Shown piece after piece: positions 49,386 through 62,371 of a DNA stretch of 64,000 bases. Each line of letters begins with the position of its first letter. The stretch's first letter is position 1. The notes under the pieces were generated by a model, which was not told the DNA's origin, searched no databases, and saw nothing but the letters and a program-made list of their open reading frames with translations. Source of the DNA: Heliopora coerulea (lineage: Eukaryota; Cnidaria; Anthozoa; Scleralcyonacea; Helioporidae); contig JASJOG010000243.1 of NCBI GenBank assembly GCA_030142905.1, positions 402,410-466,409 of the forward strand. Direction: 5' to 3'. The position numbers were made by a program, and so were the translations under genes.

Positions 49386-52300
49386 TCATTTTGTCAAACT
49401 GATAGGTTCACTTTTGGCACGTGACCTGTACTTTTGTTCCAACAAGACGACTGCCTGTCGAGCGGCGAGCATGACGTCCAGATAGGTGAACCCTTGGGGA
49501 AATGTCTGGGTTTTCAACCAAACTTCTGCTTTTTGGACTATCAATTCCCATTCCGCTTCGTAACTTTTCCACTTTCTCTCGAAATGAACTAAAGCAATGG
49601 CCGTAGCCCACAATGCCAGCGAATCATAATAATTATCGATACCCAGTTGGTCATCCTGTTCGCCAAGCGTAATCATGGTGCTGTCTGCAAATGGAGCGGC
49701 CAGTTCAAGCTGAACAAGCGGAAGTTCAACAATCTTGGCGAATGCGTAAGTTAGTTCCCAAAATCCTTCAGCAGTTTGAAGAAGAATTAAGCGAATGAAT
49801 GGTGGTCCGGCAAATACGTTGAGTTTCTGCGCATTCTTCATCTTTCTCGTCAGTAAAGTCAAGCGAGCACTCACCACCTTGTGGCGCTGAATTGTCTTCA
49901 TCGGAATGCTACCGTAGTTTACTAATCTTTTACGGTGTCGTCCGCTGGTGTCACTTTCCGGATTTACTTCATCACATCCTTCAGGATCAAGCCGCTCGAG
50001 GCAGTAATACTTCCCTTCTTCGTCTGATAGGTTATTTATATCTGTTGCTGATCGATGTGTTCGTCTGATGGACGATCGTGGGTCTTCTTCGACGCTGGGC
50101 GAACTGACGAGAATGGCGGGGGGTTCGTCTTGGGTACATGCAAATTTTTTAGAAAGTTTGGGTGTAGTTGCAGATAAGGATGCTGAATGCTCCCTGAGAA
50201 TAAATTAAGAATAAACATTAATAAAGAACAATTATATACGTTCAAATCTTTGATTAGTTTCTTTTCTTTTGATTCCTTCCACACAACTTTCTTTTTAATC
50301 CTTTTGCTTCCATTTTTCCCGTTCCTTCGATCCCTTTCCTTCCTTCCTTCCTTCCTTCCTTCTTTCCTCCCTTCCTCCCTTCCTCCCTTCCTTCCTTCCT
50401 TCCTTCCCTTCCTTCCTTCCCTTCCTTCCCTTCGTTCCTTCCTTCCTTCCTTCCTCCCTTCCTTCCCTTCCTTCCTTCTTCCCTCCCTCCCTTCCCTTCC
50501 TCCCTCCCTTCCTTCCTTCCTTCCTTCCTTCCTTCCTCCCTTCCTTCCTTCCTTCCTTCCTTCCTTCCCTTCCTTCCTCCCTTCCTTCCTTCCTTCCTTC
50601 CTTCCTTCCTTCCTCCCTCTCTTCCTTCCTTCCTTCCTTCCTTCCCTTCCTTCCTTCCTTCCTTCCTTCCTTCCCTTCCTTCCTTCCCTTCCTCCCTCCC
50701 TTCCTTCCTTCCTTCCTTCCTTCCTTCCTTCCTTCCTTCCCTTCCTTCCCTTCCTTCCCTTCCTTCCTTCCTTCCCTTCCTTCCCTCCTTCTCTTCCTTC
50801 CTTCCTTCTCTTCCTTCCTTCCTTCCTTCCTTCCTTCCTTCCTTCCTTCCTTCTCTTCCTTCCTTCCTCCCGGTCTTCCTCCATTCCTACGTAAGTAATA
50901 TTACCTTGTGATAGTCGAATACAAGGCATGATGTGTAGCACCGATCATTTTACCCTGCTCGTCAACAGCCACTTGTGATGTAAACCTGGAAGGTACACCT
51001 GAAGATTTGCTTAACTCCACGACTTCCTTTTTAATTACGTCGTCACTCTGTGTGTTATCCAACATGGCTTCCATGCTTTCAATGAACGAGAATGCAGCCA
51101 TTTGATGTAGATCATTTCGATGTTTCGTTGACAGCCTTGGCTTGAGGCGGAAAGGAATCCTCTTCCTGTACACTTCAGGACCAAGAAATCCAGTTAAAGT
51201 TACGATACCGCGTTCACATGGGTAATAATTGTTGCCCGATTGACTGAACACAGGGTTTCCTTCTGTGACGAAAGAGCGTCTTGGTGGATCGTTGTTTTCA
51301 CAAGGTTTGCGACTGCCGCCGTATGATAAACAAGAATGGTTTTTGTACAACAACGATTCGTATTTTTTTGCTGTCTGGTTTCCGAAAGAATTTTCACAGC
51401 AAATCAAATTTTGTGAAGAAATCGATGGCAAATGGTCTAAATGTGTTAAACGTGGTCTTGAGGTTTTCTGGGAAAGAGAGTTTGGATGTAGAACCAAGTC
51501 TTGGGGAACATATTTCTCTGTGCTACTAGCTAGAGGAGTTCTGTCATTTTTTGTTAAGTGTTGTTGGTCTGCAGAATTATAATCTAACAGTGGAATTGAG
51601 AAGTCACTGGTATCACTTCCAATGATTGACTTGGTGTCAAGAAGGGTGCTAGCGCTACTGAGAGTGTAGCTGTTTGAGTTTATTCCTGTTGACAGGGTGG
51701 TGTGCGAGTCGTAAAATTGGCCGTTGTCGATGTTGCTGTATTTGGTACTATAATGATTGCTCGTACTGGTATTAGTATTGCTCTCAGGACAAGTATTGGT
51801 GCTACTGTGAGCAGTGGTGCTGCTGTAAACATTGATGCTTCCACGAGAGTTTGAGTGAATGTCTTTGGTGAAACTGCTAATAACGCAATGGTTATTATCG
51901 ATGTCATTGTCGGCATCCCTGTCTGTTTTTGCGTTTCCCACGTGGTCTTGGTATTCGATTCCATCGTTCTCCCGGCGTTCGCTTCCCTCTTCGTCTCTAT
52001 CAGCTGATGTTCCGCTGAAGCATTCCTCACTTTCTTTGGCCAGTGGTTTAAAGTCAGACCACTGACAGCGAATGTCTGTGTCGTTCTCTAAGTCCCAGTC
52101 CCTTGGGAACTCGCCATCGTCGCTCAGATCCTCCGAGAACGGGACATTATCCCCGAGTTGGCACGAATCGAAGTCCTCATCAAACCAAAACTCTTTGATA
52201 CCATTCGTGGTAGAGTGCGCCTCCTGAAAGGTCGATCCAAATGGTTGCCAATTTCCGGGTGGTGCTGAGACTGAGGCGAATATGTTTAACCGCTGGCCAT

Positions 52301-55300
52301 GGGAGGCGGAGGGAATTTCTCGACTAGAACGACGAACCTGGAACAAGTCTGGTAGTTGCCAGTCCACTTGGATGTTACACAGCGTGGGTAGCAGAACTTT
52401 TTTCAAACATTGAATGATCTGTGCAAGAAAAAGAAATCCAGAGAACATTCAATGACTCTTGCACGATCAGGGGAACTATATTGAGGTAAGTTCCTCCTGG
52501 ATCACAGCACACTGGGGAATTTCGAAGTAATAAAAATAAATTGGAAGTAGAATGAATAAAAATGAAATGAAAAGAACATCCAATTACACACTGGATCCCG
52601 AAAATTTCACACTGCCGACGTCTCGACATTTTATCATCAAGAGATGATAATGTCAATCAAGAGATCGAACAAAATGTAATGTATTTTTTACGCTATCTTT
52701 TTATAATATCATGTGCCTGGAGATTTATTGATATCTAAAGAACCATTTGCCCGATACAACTGTCCAATACACTTGTTCGTCCTGGGGTATGTAATGCTGT
52801 CTTTCAGGCGGCTGAATTCATGCTTTTGATTTGCTCACTAATGTAGCAATATGTCCAGAACACCCCATGGAGTAAATCGGATACAGCAATGGCATACGAT
52901 GATCATATTGGGTAAATGGTTATCAACACCTTGGAGTTCAGTAAATCATTGTCGACTGACTCTTTCCAGGTCAAGCTACTTTAAGAGATCCTGCTCTGCC
53001 GTTTGAGTTCTAAGACTCAGCGGTTAGTGTGACTGGCTAGCAAATTCAAGTTGAGGGAATCCGATTTTCGGGCAAGAGTTTTTTAGTCTTGATAGCTTAA
53101 CACCACTTTGAAAACAAGAAATAACAATAACTGGTATAATTATGGACTGAATGTCGGGGGTGGCGGCAGAAATTTCCCGACGGGGGGCTGAACCAGAGGG
53201 GGGCAGGACCACGTCCTTTTATAATTTCCTGATTTGAAGGTAGTAATAACGGTCTTGTTAGTTTTTGCAAGGATAGTTGCAACAACTGACTTGAAACAGT
53301 TTTCTTTTACATTTCACATGAAGAGAAAAGTCTATTATCTTCCTTGGCTAAATTAACAACAAGTACAAACAGTCTGTGGAATATATACATGTTTTATCAT
53401 CAGTGAAAATTCTCTGACGAATAGTTCATTTTTCCCCGACAGGGAAGCTAAAGTTCCCCATCAGGTAGGCTGTAGTTCCCTCTGCCCCTCCTCCTCCCCT
53501 CTGACACCCCCCTGGAGAATTTTATGGTTGTTTCTGCCGGTCCTGGCCTGGTGTCCCAATGGCTCAGTAATGTAGAACGCTAGCGCACTTAGCCAGAGAT
53601 GATGGGTTTGTTTCCCTATTGGAACATTTCGGTAACTTCTCTGCAGCAGGGTTTTGGCCTCATCCGAGCTGAGCACTCTTTTTTCAAAATGTACCTTAGT
53701 TTGAATTTTGGCTTCTGGAGAGGCAAAATAAGCTTGACCTTGGCCAGCGCTTGCGATGCTGGAAACAGTGTGGTACGAGATTTTTGGACCGATACCAAAG
53801 GCAAAAATCCTATCAAGAAAGAAAGAGTTAATTGACGACGCCTCTCGTCACTCGTTGCTTGGCAATGATTACAATCAGGAGAAAAGAAGATTGAGAACAT
53901 CTGGTGTTATAGCACATTAAAGCATGATTACAGAGTCCATTTCTGAGCAGAGTCTTCTCGAAAAGCGGTTGCGAGAAAACCCGCATGCTAAGATGCCAAA
54001 GTTTGTTGAGCTGGCTATTTTGAGGGTAGACGTTTAAGTTTAAATTGTTTTTATTTCTTAACCTATTTTAGTTTGCTAGGAAGTTAAAATTCTGCTAGGA
54101 TTGGTAGAGAATAGAAAGTTGAAGAACATTCATTTCGATTTGTTTGATGAAACTTTTGTCTTCTGCTTGAATGCTTACAGAAAATCGCTTATAATTATCA
54201 ATCCACTATTTTCTCTTTTGATTTGAAGAGAAGAGTATGTGGGTCTTTTATTGATAAGAAATTGGATCGCTGCAAGCGTTGTCTTCAAACACCTTGTCCG
54301 AATTCATTATGAAATTGAATTAGCTTAATGGTTTGTACCTTTTTTCATTTTTTTCAATTTTTTTTCCTTTCATAATTTTCCGAATCAAACGTCATATTTC
54401 CAATGACACTCTTATGTAATTTACCAACAATTTTAAAAGATTGAACGAGCAACTCATGTTCGTGTGGAATCTTTTCGGCTAGTGCTTGTACATACTAAAA
54501 GATTTAGTGTATCGATTGCAAGCGCTTTTAATTTTCTCTTTCAATTAAGTTGAGAACAATGGACGTCAACGTTACCGCGGATATTAAAAATACAAAGTGA
54601 AAACTGAAGAAACATTCCTTTTTAACCTCAATTTATGTTTTTCAGACTACTATTAATCTTCGAGCAATTAACTTGAAGAAATTACATGCTTGTTCATATT
54701 CACTCGATGATGAATTAATGTAAAATACAACGTAAAGCGACAGTTACTTTTGAAATTACAGCATTCTTTATGGACGGCCTAGACAAAGTACAATGACAAA
54801 CAAAGAGTGCGAGAGACAAATCAATATCTGAATTCAGAACGCACAGAATAAACTTTAGTAATGATGGACACCACCTGCTAAGGTGTATGTCAATTCGAGA
54901 AAAAAAATACGAAACGATTTATTTCTAGAAACGAAAAAAAAACAACGAAACCTCAAGCTTGTACCACTCACCGGGCTTTCTGAGAATTCTCACGCAGGTA
55001 TTCCATGAGAGTATCTGGTTGACATACGTCTCCATCGGTCAGAAGAAATATGTTCTTAGCGTATCCAACTCTGAGAGGTTGTTTGAGAACAACTTTCAAA
55101 GACTGGAGCAGCTCTGAGTCACCCATATCAGCCCGGATGCTGTTCATATAAACGCATGCTTTCTCTAAATTCTCTTGATTATAAGGCTGACTGTTTGGGA
55201 AAAGAGTTCGAGTATAAGAACCAAAACTAACCACATTAAAATAAGCAGTGGTTGGCAAGCTCTTGAGGAAAAGCACAAGCGCTTCTTTGGCGTTACAAAT

Positions 55301-56185
55301 GTGCGAACCATTCATACTCCCACTTCGGTCAACCATGAACACGAATTCACCAAATACTGAACCATTTGGTAGGTCAGGTACAAAACTGAGCGCAAAAACG
55401 GCGTCGTTCAAAAAATGCCCTGAATAACGTGTTACCTTTTTCCCGGCATCCAAACCTCTGCCTGCCTCAATTGCCAAATACGACTCAAGTGGCTGGGAAA
55501 GGTAGAATAACACTTCGATCTCGCAATCGTATTTGTATTTCTCAGCAAGGGTCACGATCACGGTCTTGGCGCTTGTGGCGTTTATGTCAGCATCAACTTG
55601 AATTGCATGTGACCGGGAATCGCAGCCAGCCAGCAGGCAAGGCATTCCTGCGCAGATCTTGATATTAAACGCGTAAGGCTGTGAGTTGACGCAATACCGT
55701 CCGACGCTCCCGCAATCAACGAACACTCTCGGGCCCAAAGTACCGTCCGTCAACGAACGACCGTAAAAAGGGGTAAAAACCTGTGCTGTTTTAAAAACCA
55801 ACGCTTCTCCGTCTGTGGTCTTAAGCTCTCCTATAACACTAACCTCTAAAAACACACTAGCATAAGGCGGAATTGTCCCAATTGTCATCGCCAGAACGTT
55901 CTTACTTTTCTCTTCAATGGAACCAGAGCTGTCGTCTCCCTTGTTCGTTAAGACCAGATCTCGAACTTCCATGTGGACTTTTCGATTTCCAACGCTTGCT
56001 CGTAGTCCAGTCACATTTGTCCCACTGTCGGTATAAACAAATAATCCTTGGACCTCGTGGTCAAACTGATTATAGTAAGTCAAGTTAGCTGACACGCTTG
56101 AGACAAATCCGTCGATATTGACGAAAAGATTCGACGAAGTTAATGTCAACGATAGCTTTGTATTGCAGTCCATCAGGCCAGCCAT
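49386..56185 (-). CDS. VWA5B1: VIT and von Willebrand factor A domain protein, VWA5B1/VWA5B2-like
   Basis: Four exons in transcription order: 56185-54972, 53809-53695, 52418-50905 and 50193-49386. They join in phase to 1,216 residues, close to the length of vertebrate VWA5B proteins. The N-terminal VIT domain begins NTKLSLTLTSSNLFVNIDGF. The vWA domain has an intact metal-binding DRSGS motif (Asp286, Ser288, Ser290) in FMVDRSGSMNG and ends in exon 2 with FAFGIGPKIS. Exon 3 encodes a long Ser/Thr/Asn-rich, probably disordered region. The C-terminal domain (LWATAIALVHFERKW) matches the family. An upstream in-frame ATG at 56287 exists, but I prefer 56185 because its context (AACATGG) is strong and the protein then starts like its relatives. 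The exact function of the family is poorly known. VWA5B2 or the shared ancestor are equally possible names. Confidence 0.87.
50330..50878 (+). repeat. 0.55-kb (CCTT)n pyrimidine tract in VWA5B-like intron 3
   Basis: Nearly pure CCTT tetranucleotides on the plus strand, ending about 25 bp from the exon 3 donor at 50904. Because the gene is on the minus strand, its transcript would carry a purine-only GGAA stretch. ORFs over it are artefacts. Confidence 0.97.
53150..53520 (+). mobile_element. Dispersed MITE-like family, copy 3
   Basis: Same orientation as 36342-36712. It shares TTTTATAATTTCCT, ATTTGAAGG and the GGGG/CCCC-rich ends (left GTCGGGGGTGGCGGC, right CTCTGACACCCCCCTGG). It lies in the second VWA5B-like intron. 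Confidence 0.6.
53555..53650 (+). repeat. Possible SINE-like tRNA-derived fragment
   Basis: Contains TGGCTCAGTAATGTAGAACGC (box A-like) and GGGTTTGTTTCCC (poor box B) about 35 bp downstream. Directly adjacent to the MITE copy. Too diverged to call a tRNA gene. Confidence 0.3.
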
Positions 56186-56299
56186 GTTAGCCTTCTCTGG
56201 AGTTAGTTTCAGCGAGATGTCCAGTACACAAACTACAATGACAATATTTGTGTTAAAGCTCCCCACCAAGTTCTGCTGTGTCTCCAAAACTCAAAACAG

Positions 56300-59111
56300 G
56301 TGATAAGTGTGGGATTCAATGTTTCTCAAGTGCTTTCCAAAGGAGTTATACTGATAGATTTAACGTCAGCGTATAGCAAAACTCCCACGATTTCAGAGAT
56401 AGTGAAAATGAGTTACCCAGTGGACCAATGATATTAGATAATTCACAATCTTCATTAGCTAACGTCCAATTCACTCTTTTCCTCAATTTATCATTTCATT
56501 TATCATGACGAATTCACGTTAGTTTGCTTTAGTGTCACAGGTGACTGCAGCCGTTTCGTTCACCAATCAGGTCACAAAAAGCGTACTATGGACCAATCAG
56601 GGCACGATAAGCGGTAATTCACTACGTAAACTGCATAACATAAAAATTTCAGAACGTTAGGCCACTTCAGACATTTCAATAAGGGGTCTTTTTGCTGTAA
56701 TTCATTGAATCACTTGTGGATATTTATATCTAGTTTACGAATGGGGTAACAGGAATAACTATTTTGAGGTTTTGTATTAAAATTTCCTTTATTTTTAAGG
56801 AGATTATCTCTGTTCATTTAGCTATCACTGTATCAGTAGAGCAGACCTTCGATTGCTTTTTTAAAAATTACTTCAAACAAACTTCATGTCTTTTAATCAA
56901 AGGATATTATACTTTCAAACAACAGCAGGCCACAAAGCTTATTATATATTGCTTATGATGAAAGACCGCAAGCGGAAGTAATGTCTTTTATTCAGTTTTC
57001 TTTTAGCTATCTCGTCCTTTACCCCCGGACAAATTTGAATGCTTATATAGCTAATGCTAACAAGAAGTCTGACTTGTGAAAACTTACAGCGTCTTTAAGG
57101 AGAAAAACAAATAAATAATTAAACCCTTGGATATACATAGCCTGTAGCATTCATTTTCTAGTGATAAAACAAACACACAATACGTTGGAGAGATGTGGAA
57201 GACACCTGCCGTAATCTACATCAGTGACAGTATAATTTAGTTGAAAGAGATTTGCCTAGAGATTACAATGAAAACAGTGAGTTTCAGAACGTCACAGCGG
57301 GCGTGGGCTAGATATTTTGAACAGTATAACTAATGAAACAAATAAGCTTTCGGTTCATGAATTATTTACGCCGAAGAGTCTTTTCTTTCAAAATAAGTGA
57401 AAAACTAAAGAATACAATCAGAAAAGGCTAAATGAAAAGAGAACTTTAAAGAACTTTCAAGGACAAGTAGCGAGAATAAACACTTTGAGGAATAGGACTG
57501 AAGAACAATTTTTAGTGAAAGACAGTGAAGTCTATATTTAATTTATGACAGCTGATCCTGAACTTTTCTTTAAGTGTAATTTTAATGACACCGACATTCA
57601 CTAAATATGTTGGTTTCCTGTCTAAATGCTTTGGTCATGAGGCAACTACGTTTTGTGAATTATTTAAGTGATTAATCCGGAAAGCACACCACAGTCATAT
57701 ATAAATTATATAGTTTATGCTGTCATAGCTGTCACAGAATGACGGCGAGAACGCAGCCAGGGTCTGGTCGAAGAATTTTAGCAGTAACAGCTCTTAAACA
57801 GTGCTACGACGGGCTGTCATGTGGATCGGGAAGTGGACAGAACTAAAGTGCCAGAAAAAGTTAAGAAGGTCTGGCTAATGTCGGATGAACCGACCAATAT
57901 TAATAAGTTAACTTTCTCAATTTCAAATCTAAAAGACGCTAAACTAGCTCTATGACAAATATTGCCTTACTGTTCAAACGCTCTAACTCGAGCTGCAATT
58001 TGAACAAAACTGACTGCGGAAACTACGTCGCTCTCAAGTCAGTTTCGTGCGCATTTTGTGTATCTTGTGGCATGCTCAATGATATTTCTGCGAAATAATA
58101 TGAAAACAGCTCTAATTTTTCACGGACTTTTGTCCATCTTTGTATCTCTGCAGGTCAACACTTTGACAACCACCATCTGGACTCTGGAGGAAGCCAGTTT
58201 CACTTTCACACGCCATAAATCTAGACACAACAAGACCTGATAATCTGTCATGTAATTTATACTCGTGGTGCATAATGCCAATGTTGAGAAACTTGCGGCG
58301 TCATCTTATATCTGACAACAAATACAAATGGAATTTGAATTACGAACGCGTTTAAGTTTCGACTGGGCAACGGTTCAGGGAACAGCATCGAGTTTTCAAA
58401 TACCAGTTCTCTTGTATAATAACGGTTGTGGGACAAAGCGGTGGGTTTCTTGTAGCAAGCCTTCTTTTTTACTTCTCGACGCTTTTTTGATTTATTTTTA
58501 TTTCATTCAGATTTTAAGTTCAGCCTTAGATCATCGCAGAAATCGAGGTCAAGAAATTGACTGCAGAGATAATGGCGCCTCGTTACCCTTGTCCGTTCAA
58601 GTTACGCAGATCATACAAAAATTTCTTAAAGCACTTCACAAAGTCTTCATTCAGCTTCAGTATTGAAATTCATTTGGCAAGAATGGTTAATTACTTTTCG
58701 ATGAAGCTTTTGAGCCCTTTCAAAATTGTACGAAATATAATAACTTGACTTTTATTTGCCTCGGGCGAGTCGGAGGCGTGCTAAGCAGGGGAAAAGTACG
58801 CCCCGAAAGTCTAACGTTCGGGACAGGGATATCTTTCTGCGCCTCAAAAAACTTAGACTCCTGGGGAAGAAAATCGTTTTCCCATGAAAATATTTTCCGT
58901 TTACTTTACTCTATTGGAAAATTTTCATTTCTCATTTTGGACTCGTCGCCCGCCGTTATAATGTACATAGTTACTCCCAAATATCCAAACAATTCATTGA
59001 CTACCCTCCCCTCCCTCACCTCTTAATACATTGTGGCCTAGTTCCAGCCTTCCGATCGTGTTCTTTTCCAAATTTAAATAAATGTTATAGATCTGTTGCC
59101 AGAACTGAGGG
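56300..59111. other. Divergent intergenic region between VWA5B-like gene and MRPL9
   Basis: It must contain both promoters, since the genes point away from each other. Two CCAATCAG boxes lie 28 bp apart near 56562 and 56590, a common arrangement for NF-Y in CCAAT promoters, about 380 bp upstream of the VWA5B-like start. No gene or recognised repeat is supported in the remaining 2.5 kb. A small ORF at 58058-58240 has a hydrophobic stretch but no other support. Confidence 0.5.
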
Positions 59112-59732
59112 ATGCTTTTAACTCGAGCTCATTTTAACATGAATTTTGGTCGCTTTGTGTTCAGTCAGACGCCGATTTACTGCAGCAGGATCTTCTACCG
59201 AAACTTTAACAAGAAGACTCAAAAGTTTGACTACAAGAAGCTCGTAAAAGTCAACAAACAAGCGAACAGGAAACCGAGATTAACCCTCATTTTAAAGGAA
59301 GATGTGAGTAAGTTGGGTACTGCTGGACAAATGGTGCAGGTTAAGCGTGGATATGGACGAAACTACTTGATTTTGAATAGTCTGGCAGTGTATGCAACTG
59401 AAGAGAACAAGGAAAAGTACCTCAAAGTTCAAAGTAAGGGAGCCTTGGGGAAAACTGTTGCAGATCCACGAATCTTGTCATTCTTGGAAAGTGCACGCCT
59501 GGAGATTGCTGTAAAAGCTAGCGTGGATGCTTGGGAAATTACAAATCATGATGTTGCCCTGGAATGCCGGAAGAAGTTGAACATAGTTGTCCCCGCACAT
59601 TGTGTGCAGATTTCTGAACCAATAAGATCATTTGGGGATTTCACTGTCGGGATCACGATCAATGAATATGTCACCAGCCAACTGAAGTGCTCAGTTGTGC
59701 CACTTATTGACAATATAGACATGAAGAGTTAG
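59112..59732 (+). CDS. MRPL9: Mitochondrial ribosomal protein L9 (bL9m)
   Basis: Large-subunit protein of the mitochondrial ribosome. A single exon of 206 residues. Residues 1-50 are rich in Arg, Lys, Phe and Asn with few acids, as expected for mitochondrial import. Residues 56-96 carry the bL9 N-domain signature: LTLILKEDVSKLGTAGQMVQ followed by VKRGYGRNYLILNSLAVYAT. The rest is a diverged C-terminal region. A second in-frame ATG at 59139 is an alternative start that would shorten the presequence by nine residues. A likely polyadenylation signal AATAAA lies at 60152-60157, giving a 3' UTR of about 430 bp. It converges on the minus-strand carrier gene at 60555. Confidence 0.93.
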   Translation: MLLTRAHFNMNFGRFVFSQTPIYCSRIFYRNFNKKTQKFDYKKLVKVNKQANRKPRLTLILKEDVSKLGTAGQMVQVKRGYGRNYLILNSLAVYATEENKEKYLKVQSKGALGKTVADPRILSFLESARLEIAVKASVDAWEITNHDVALECRKKLNIVVPAHCVQISEPIRSFGDFTVGITINEYVTSQLKCSVVPLIDNIDMKS

Positions 59733-60151
59733 TTATACAATCGTAGTAGGTGTTTTGACCTGTTGTGAACACATGGGAGGAAGTAAACATTCTGCAGCTT
59801 TGTGACTTCAAGAACAGCCATAGGCAGCTGATGCAAGATGAGTTTTGTTGTTATCAATGTCCTGATTTGCCTTATTCAGGGATCTCCTCAGAAAATCATT
59901 CTGGATGATTAATGCTGGGCTGCACTGATTTAACATCAACTGAGACCTGTCCCCCAAGCTCACATTTAAATACAAGCAGGCATCATTCTTGTGCTTGCTT
60001 CCATCTTTGAACTTCCTAGTTGATTTACACCATTTATACCATTATACTGATTTATACATATATTTATTTATACCATTCATAATCCACTCTTTTGACCTTA
60101 GATTGCTGAGGAAGCCTCAGTAATAAGGTGAAATTTTCATTTAACGGGGAA

Positions 60152-60157
60152 AATAAA
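60152..60157 (+). terminator. Candidate polyadenylation signal of MRPL9
   Basis: AATAAA followed by a T-rich stretch (TTTGTTTTTACATT) in the gap between MRPL9 and the convergent carrier gene. Confidence 0.5.
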
Positions 60158-60554
60158 TTTGTTTTTACATTACCAGGTGCTGACATAAAGAACACCAATC
60201 TCACTGCTCACTAAAATATCCCTGGGGGATCTCTGATATTTTTAGATTTTAATCTACTTACCATAGTCACTCCAGCTATGTTACACAGGGATGTTCAAGG
60301 AGCTGATATTATACAAAAATATCTAAGAGTGTGCCATTACACAAAGAAATATCTTACAACTTGTTAACAATATGTCTTTGCAGCAAGCTCATAGTAAGTC
60401 TGCAAGCAAGCCGACATAACGTACATTGCAACAACAGTACATGGCTCATGGGGTAACTTACCTAATTGAACTTACACCATGTCAACTTTGAAATCTTATT
60501 TTATAACATGATGATTTTGTTAACAACTCTAGCATGTTCAATTCACCCACAAAT

Positions 60555-62371
60555 TTACAATTTATCATATAGTTTCCTGAGTTCACTCCAGAAGACAAGG
60601 TTTAACATTGTATGTGGTCCTAATCTAAAATAGTGTGCTCCTATACCTTTGTAAAATCCTAAAAATCCTTCTTGATTAAAAATTTTGGCAATGCAATCAA
60701 GTACTCCACTATAAAGCAGGCCACGGCCTGCTCCGTCAACTCCTTGGTTGTACAGCCTTGTGCTAACAACATCAAAAGGAGTCATTGCAATACAAACAAC
60801 AAAACTGCTGCAGAAACTGGCAGATACACCTATAAGAAAGCTGTCTTTTTTAAAAATCTTTCTTCTTTCAATAATATCCTTTGTTGTTGAAAATGTTGAT
60901 AGTTGAGCAGCAGATCCAACACTGACTCTTAGAACTGCACCAGTTGCCCCACGCCACAGTCCAAGAATGCCAAATTTCTTGTACACATTCTGCAGGGCTT
61001 TTGAAAAGCTGGTGATGTCATGTTGTGTTCCAACAGCTATAATATCTGTTGCTTTTGACTGAAGTTGTGTCTTAAACTGACAGAAAAAAAAGAGACAAAC
61101 AGTAAATCTTGATATTTTGTCAACAAATATGGGAATTTTTGTCTAGAACATTTAAATCCCCCTCCCCCCCACATTTTGTCTCTCATTTGGCTTTACTTAT
61201 TCACAAACACATGCTGCGTATCAAGAATAAAACATGTACACATGGGCTGGGTAGAAAGGGTTATTTTCAGGGCTGGCAGAGTAGAATTTCAAGTAGGGAA
61301 CTTGACAAAAATACAGCATTTTGCATGATTTCCCAGGGAATTTCACCAGTGTTCTAAAACGTAGTTGTTTCAACATTATATTTGGAAAACATGGGGAGGC
61401 TACAGCCTCCCAGCTCTGCCATCATTGTTATTGATGGAAATACCAAAAATTTGAACAATCACGTATCCCTTGACATTCCAGAAGGGACAGAGGATTTGAA
61501 TTTAAAGCATGTAGTGTGCAGTTTGGATGCCATTTTGATCAAAATAAGGAAAATAGCATATTACTTTTCAATGAAATTAGCAAAAATTATAGTACCACCC
61601 CAGTCTCACCTCCTTCCATACTCTAAAAGAAGGCACTTTGTGAACATTTGAGGCACTTTTAACACTTCTTTTTCTCACCTGGTATAGCAAGTCATCAATT
61701 TCACTATACCATCTGCACAAAATTTTAAAAATATTTACCAAAACCTATCCCCACTTCTGAAAATCCAGTATCTGATCATCAAGAAGACATCACATATGTG
61801 CTGGATGCATTCATCTAACCACCTGGGTGATCACAATTAGTTTCATTTTGTAAACCAGTTGATTTGGATTTTGTCATGTAAACATTTTGATACGGTAGGG
61901 CTGCGTTTATTGGATATTGCAAACGGGTTGGTGCCAGGAAATTTTAAAATATCTGGTTCTGAGTCTGAATTCTCTTCAACTTACCAAGTAGGTGGGGCTT
62001 GCTGCATAAGCGCCAATACAACCAGACACAGCACCTGCCAAAATACACCTCCACAGAGCAAGCTTTCCCTCTTTATCTCTTGTTAGTCCGAAGTTCGTCA
62101 TACACTGGTATGATCCCAGCCTACACCCATTCATGACAGTCTGATATGCCAAACCAGGTACTAGACCTTTTTGCAAAGCGGTGATACCATCGACCCGGGC
62201 GATGGTGTAGAATGCGTGAAAAACGTTACGATAGTGAACGGAATATGTACCTGGTGCCTTTAGTTCTCCTTGAAGTTGCATTCTTGTTTTCACAACTTCG
62301 AGGGGATTTGTAAAAAGACACGCTCCACAGGCAGCCATTGAGCCCATAAAAAACTCCACTAAGTTATTCAT
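60555..62371 (-). CDS. SLC25A35: Mitochondrial solute carrier, SLC25A35-like (copy A, complete)
   Basis: Inner-membrane carrier of the SLC25 family; the substrate of SLC25A34/35 is not firmly established. Two exons, 62371-61985 and 61076-60555, joined in phase 0, give 302 residues, the usual family length. Three repeats are visible. Repeat 1 has [20 protein letters not shown]. Repeat 2 has SPTYLFKTQLQ, with Tyr in place of the usual acidic residue, as I recall for the SLC25A34/35 branch. Repeat 3 has [29 protein letters not shown] near the end is typical of the subfamily. The start at 62371 (MNNLVEFF) is preferred because it matches the short N-terminus of relatives; an in-frame ATG at 62407 would add 12 residues. 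It is followed head to tail by copy B. Confidence 0.9.

Noticed and set aside
50036..50894. Lys/Glu/Gly-rich minus ORF (301 codons) and Phe-Leu-Pro-Ser plus ORF
   Set aside because: CCTT tract in a VWA5B-like intron; the true exon is in another frame from 50193 down to 49386.
53616..53900. 94-codon minus ORF with Cys/Arg
   Set aside because: Wrong frame; the real minus-strand exon at 53809-53695 continues the vWA domain.
58058..58666. Small ORFs with hydrophobic stretches upstream of MRPL9
   Set aside because: Short, no recognisable domain or convincing signal peptide context.
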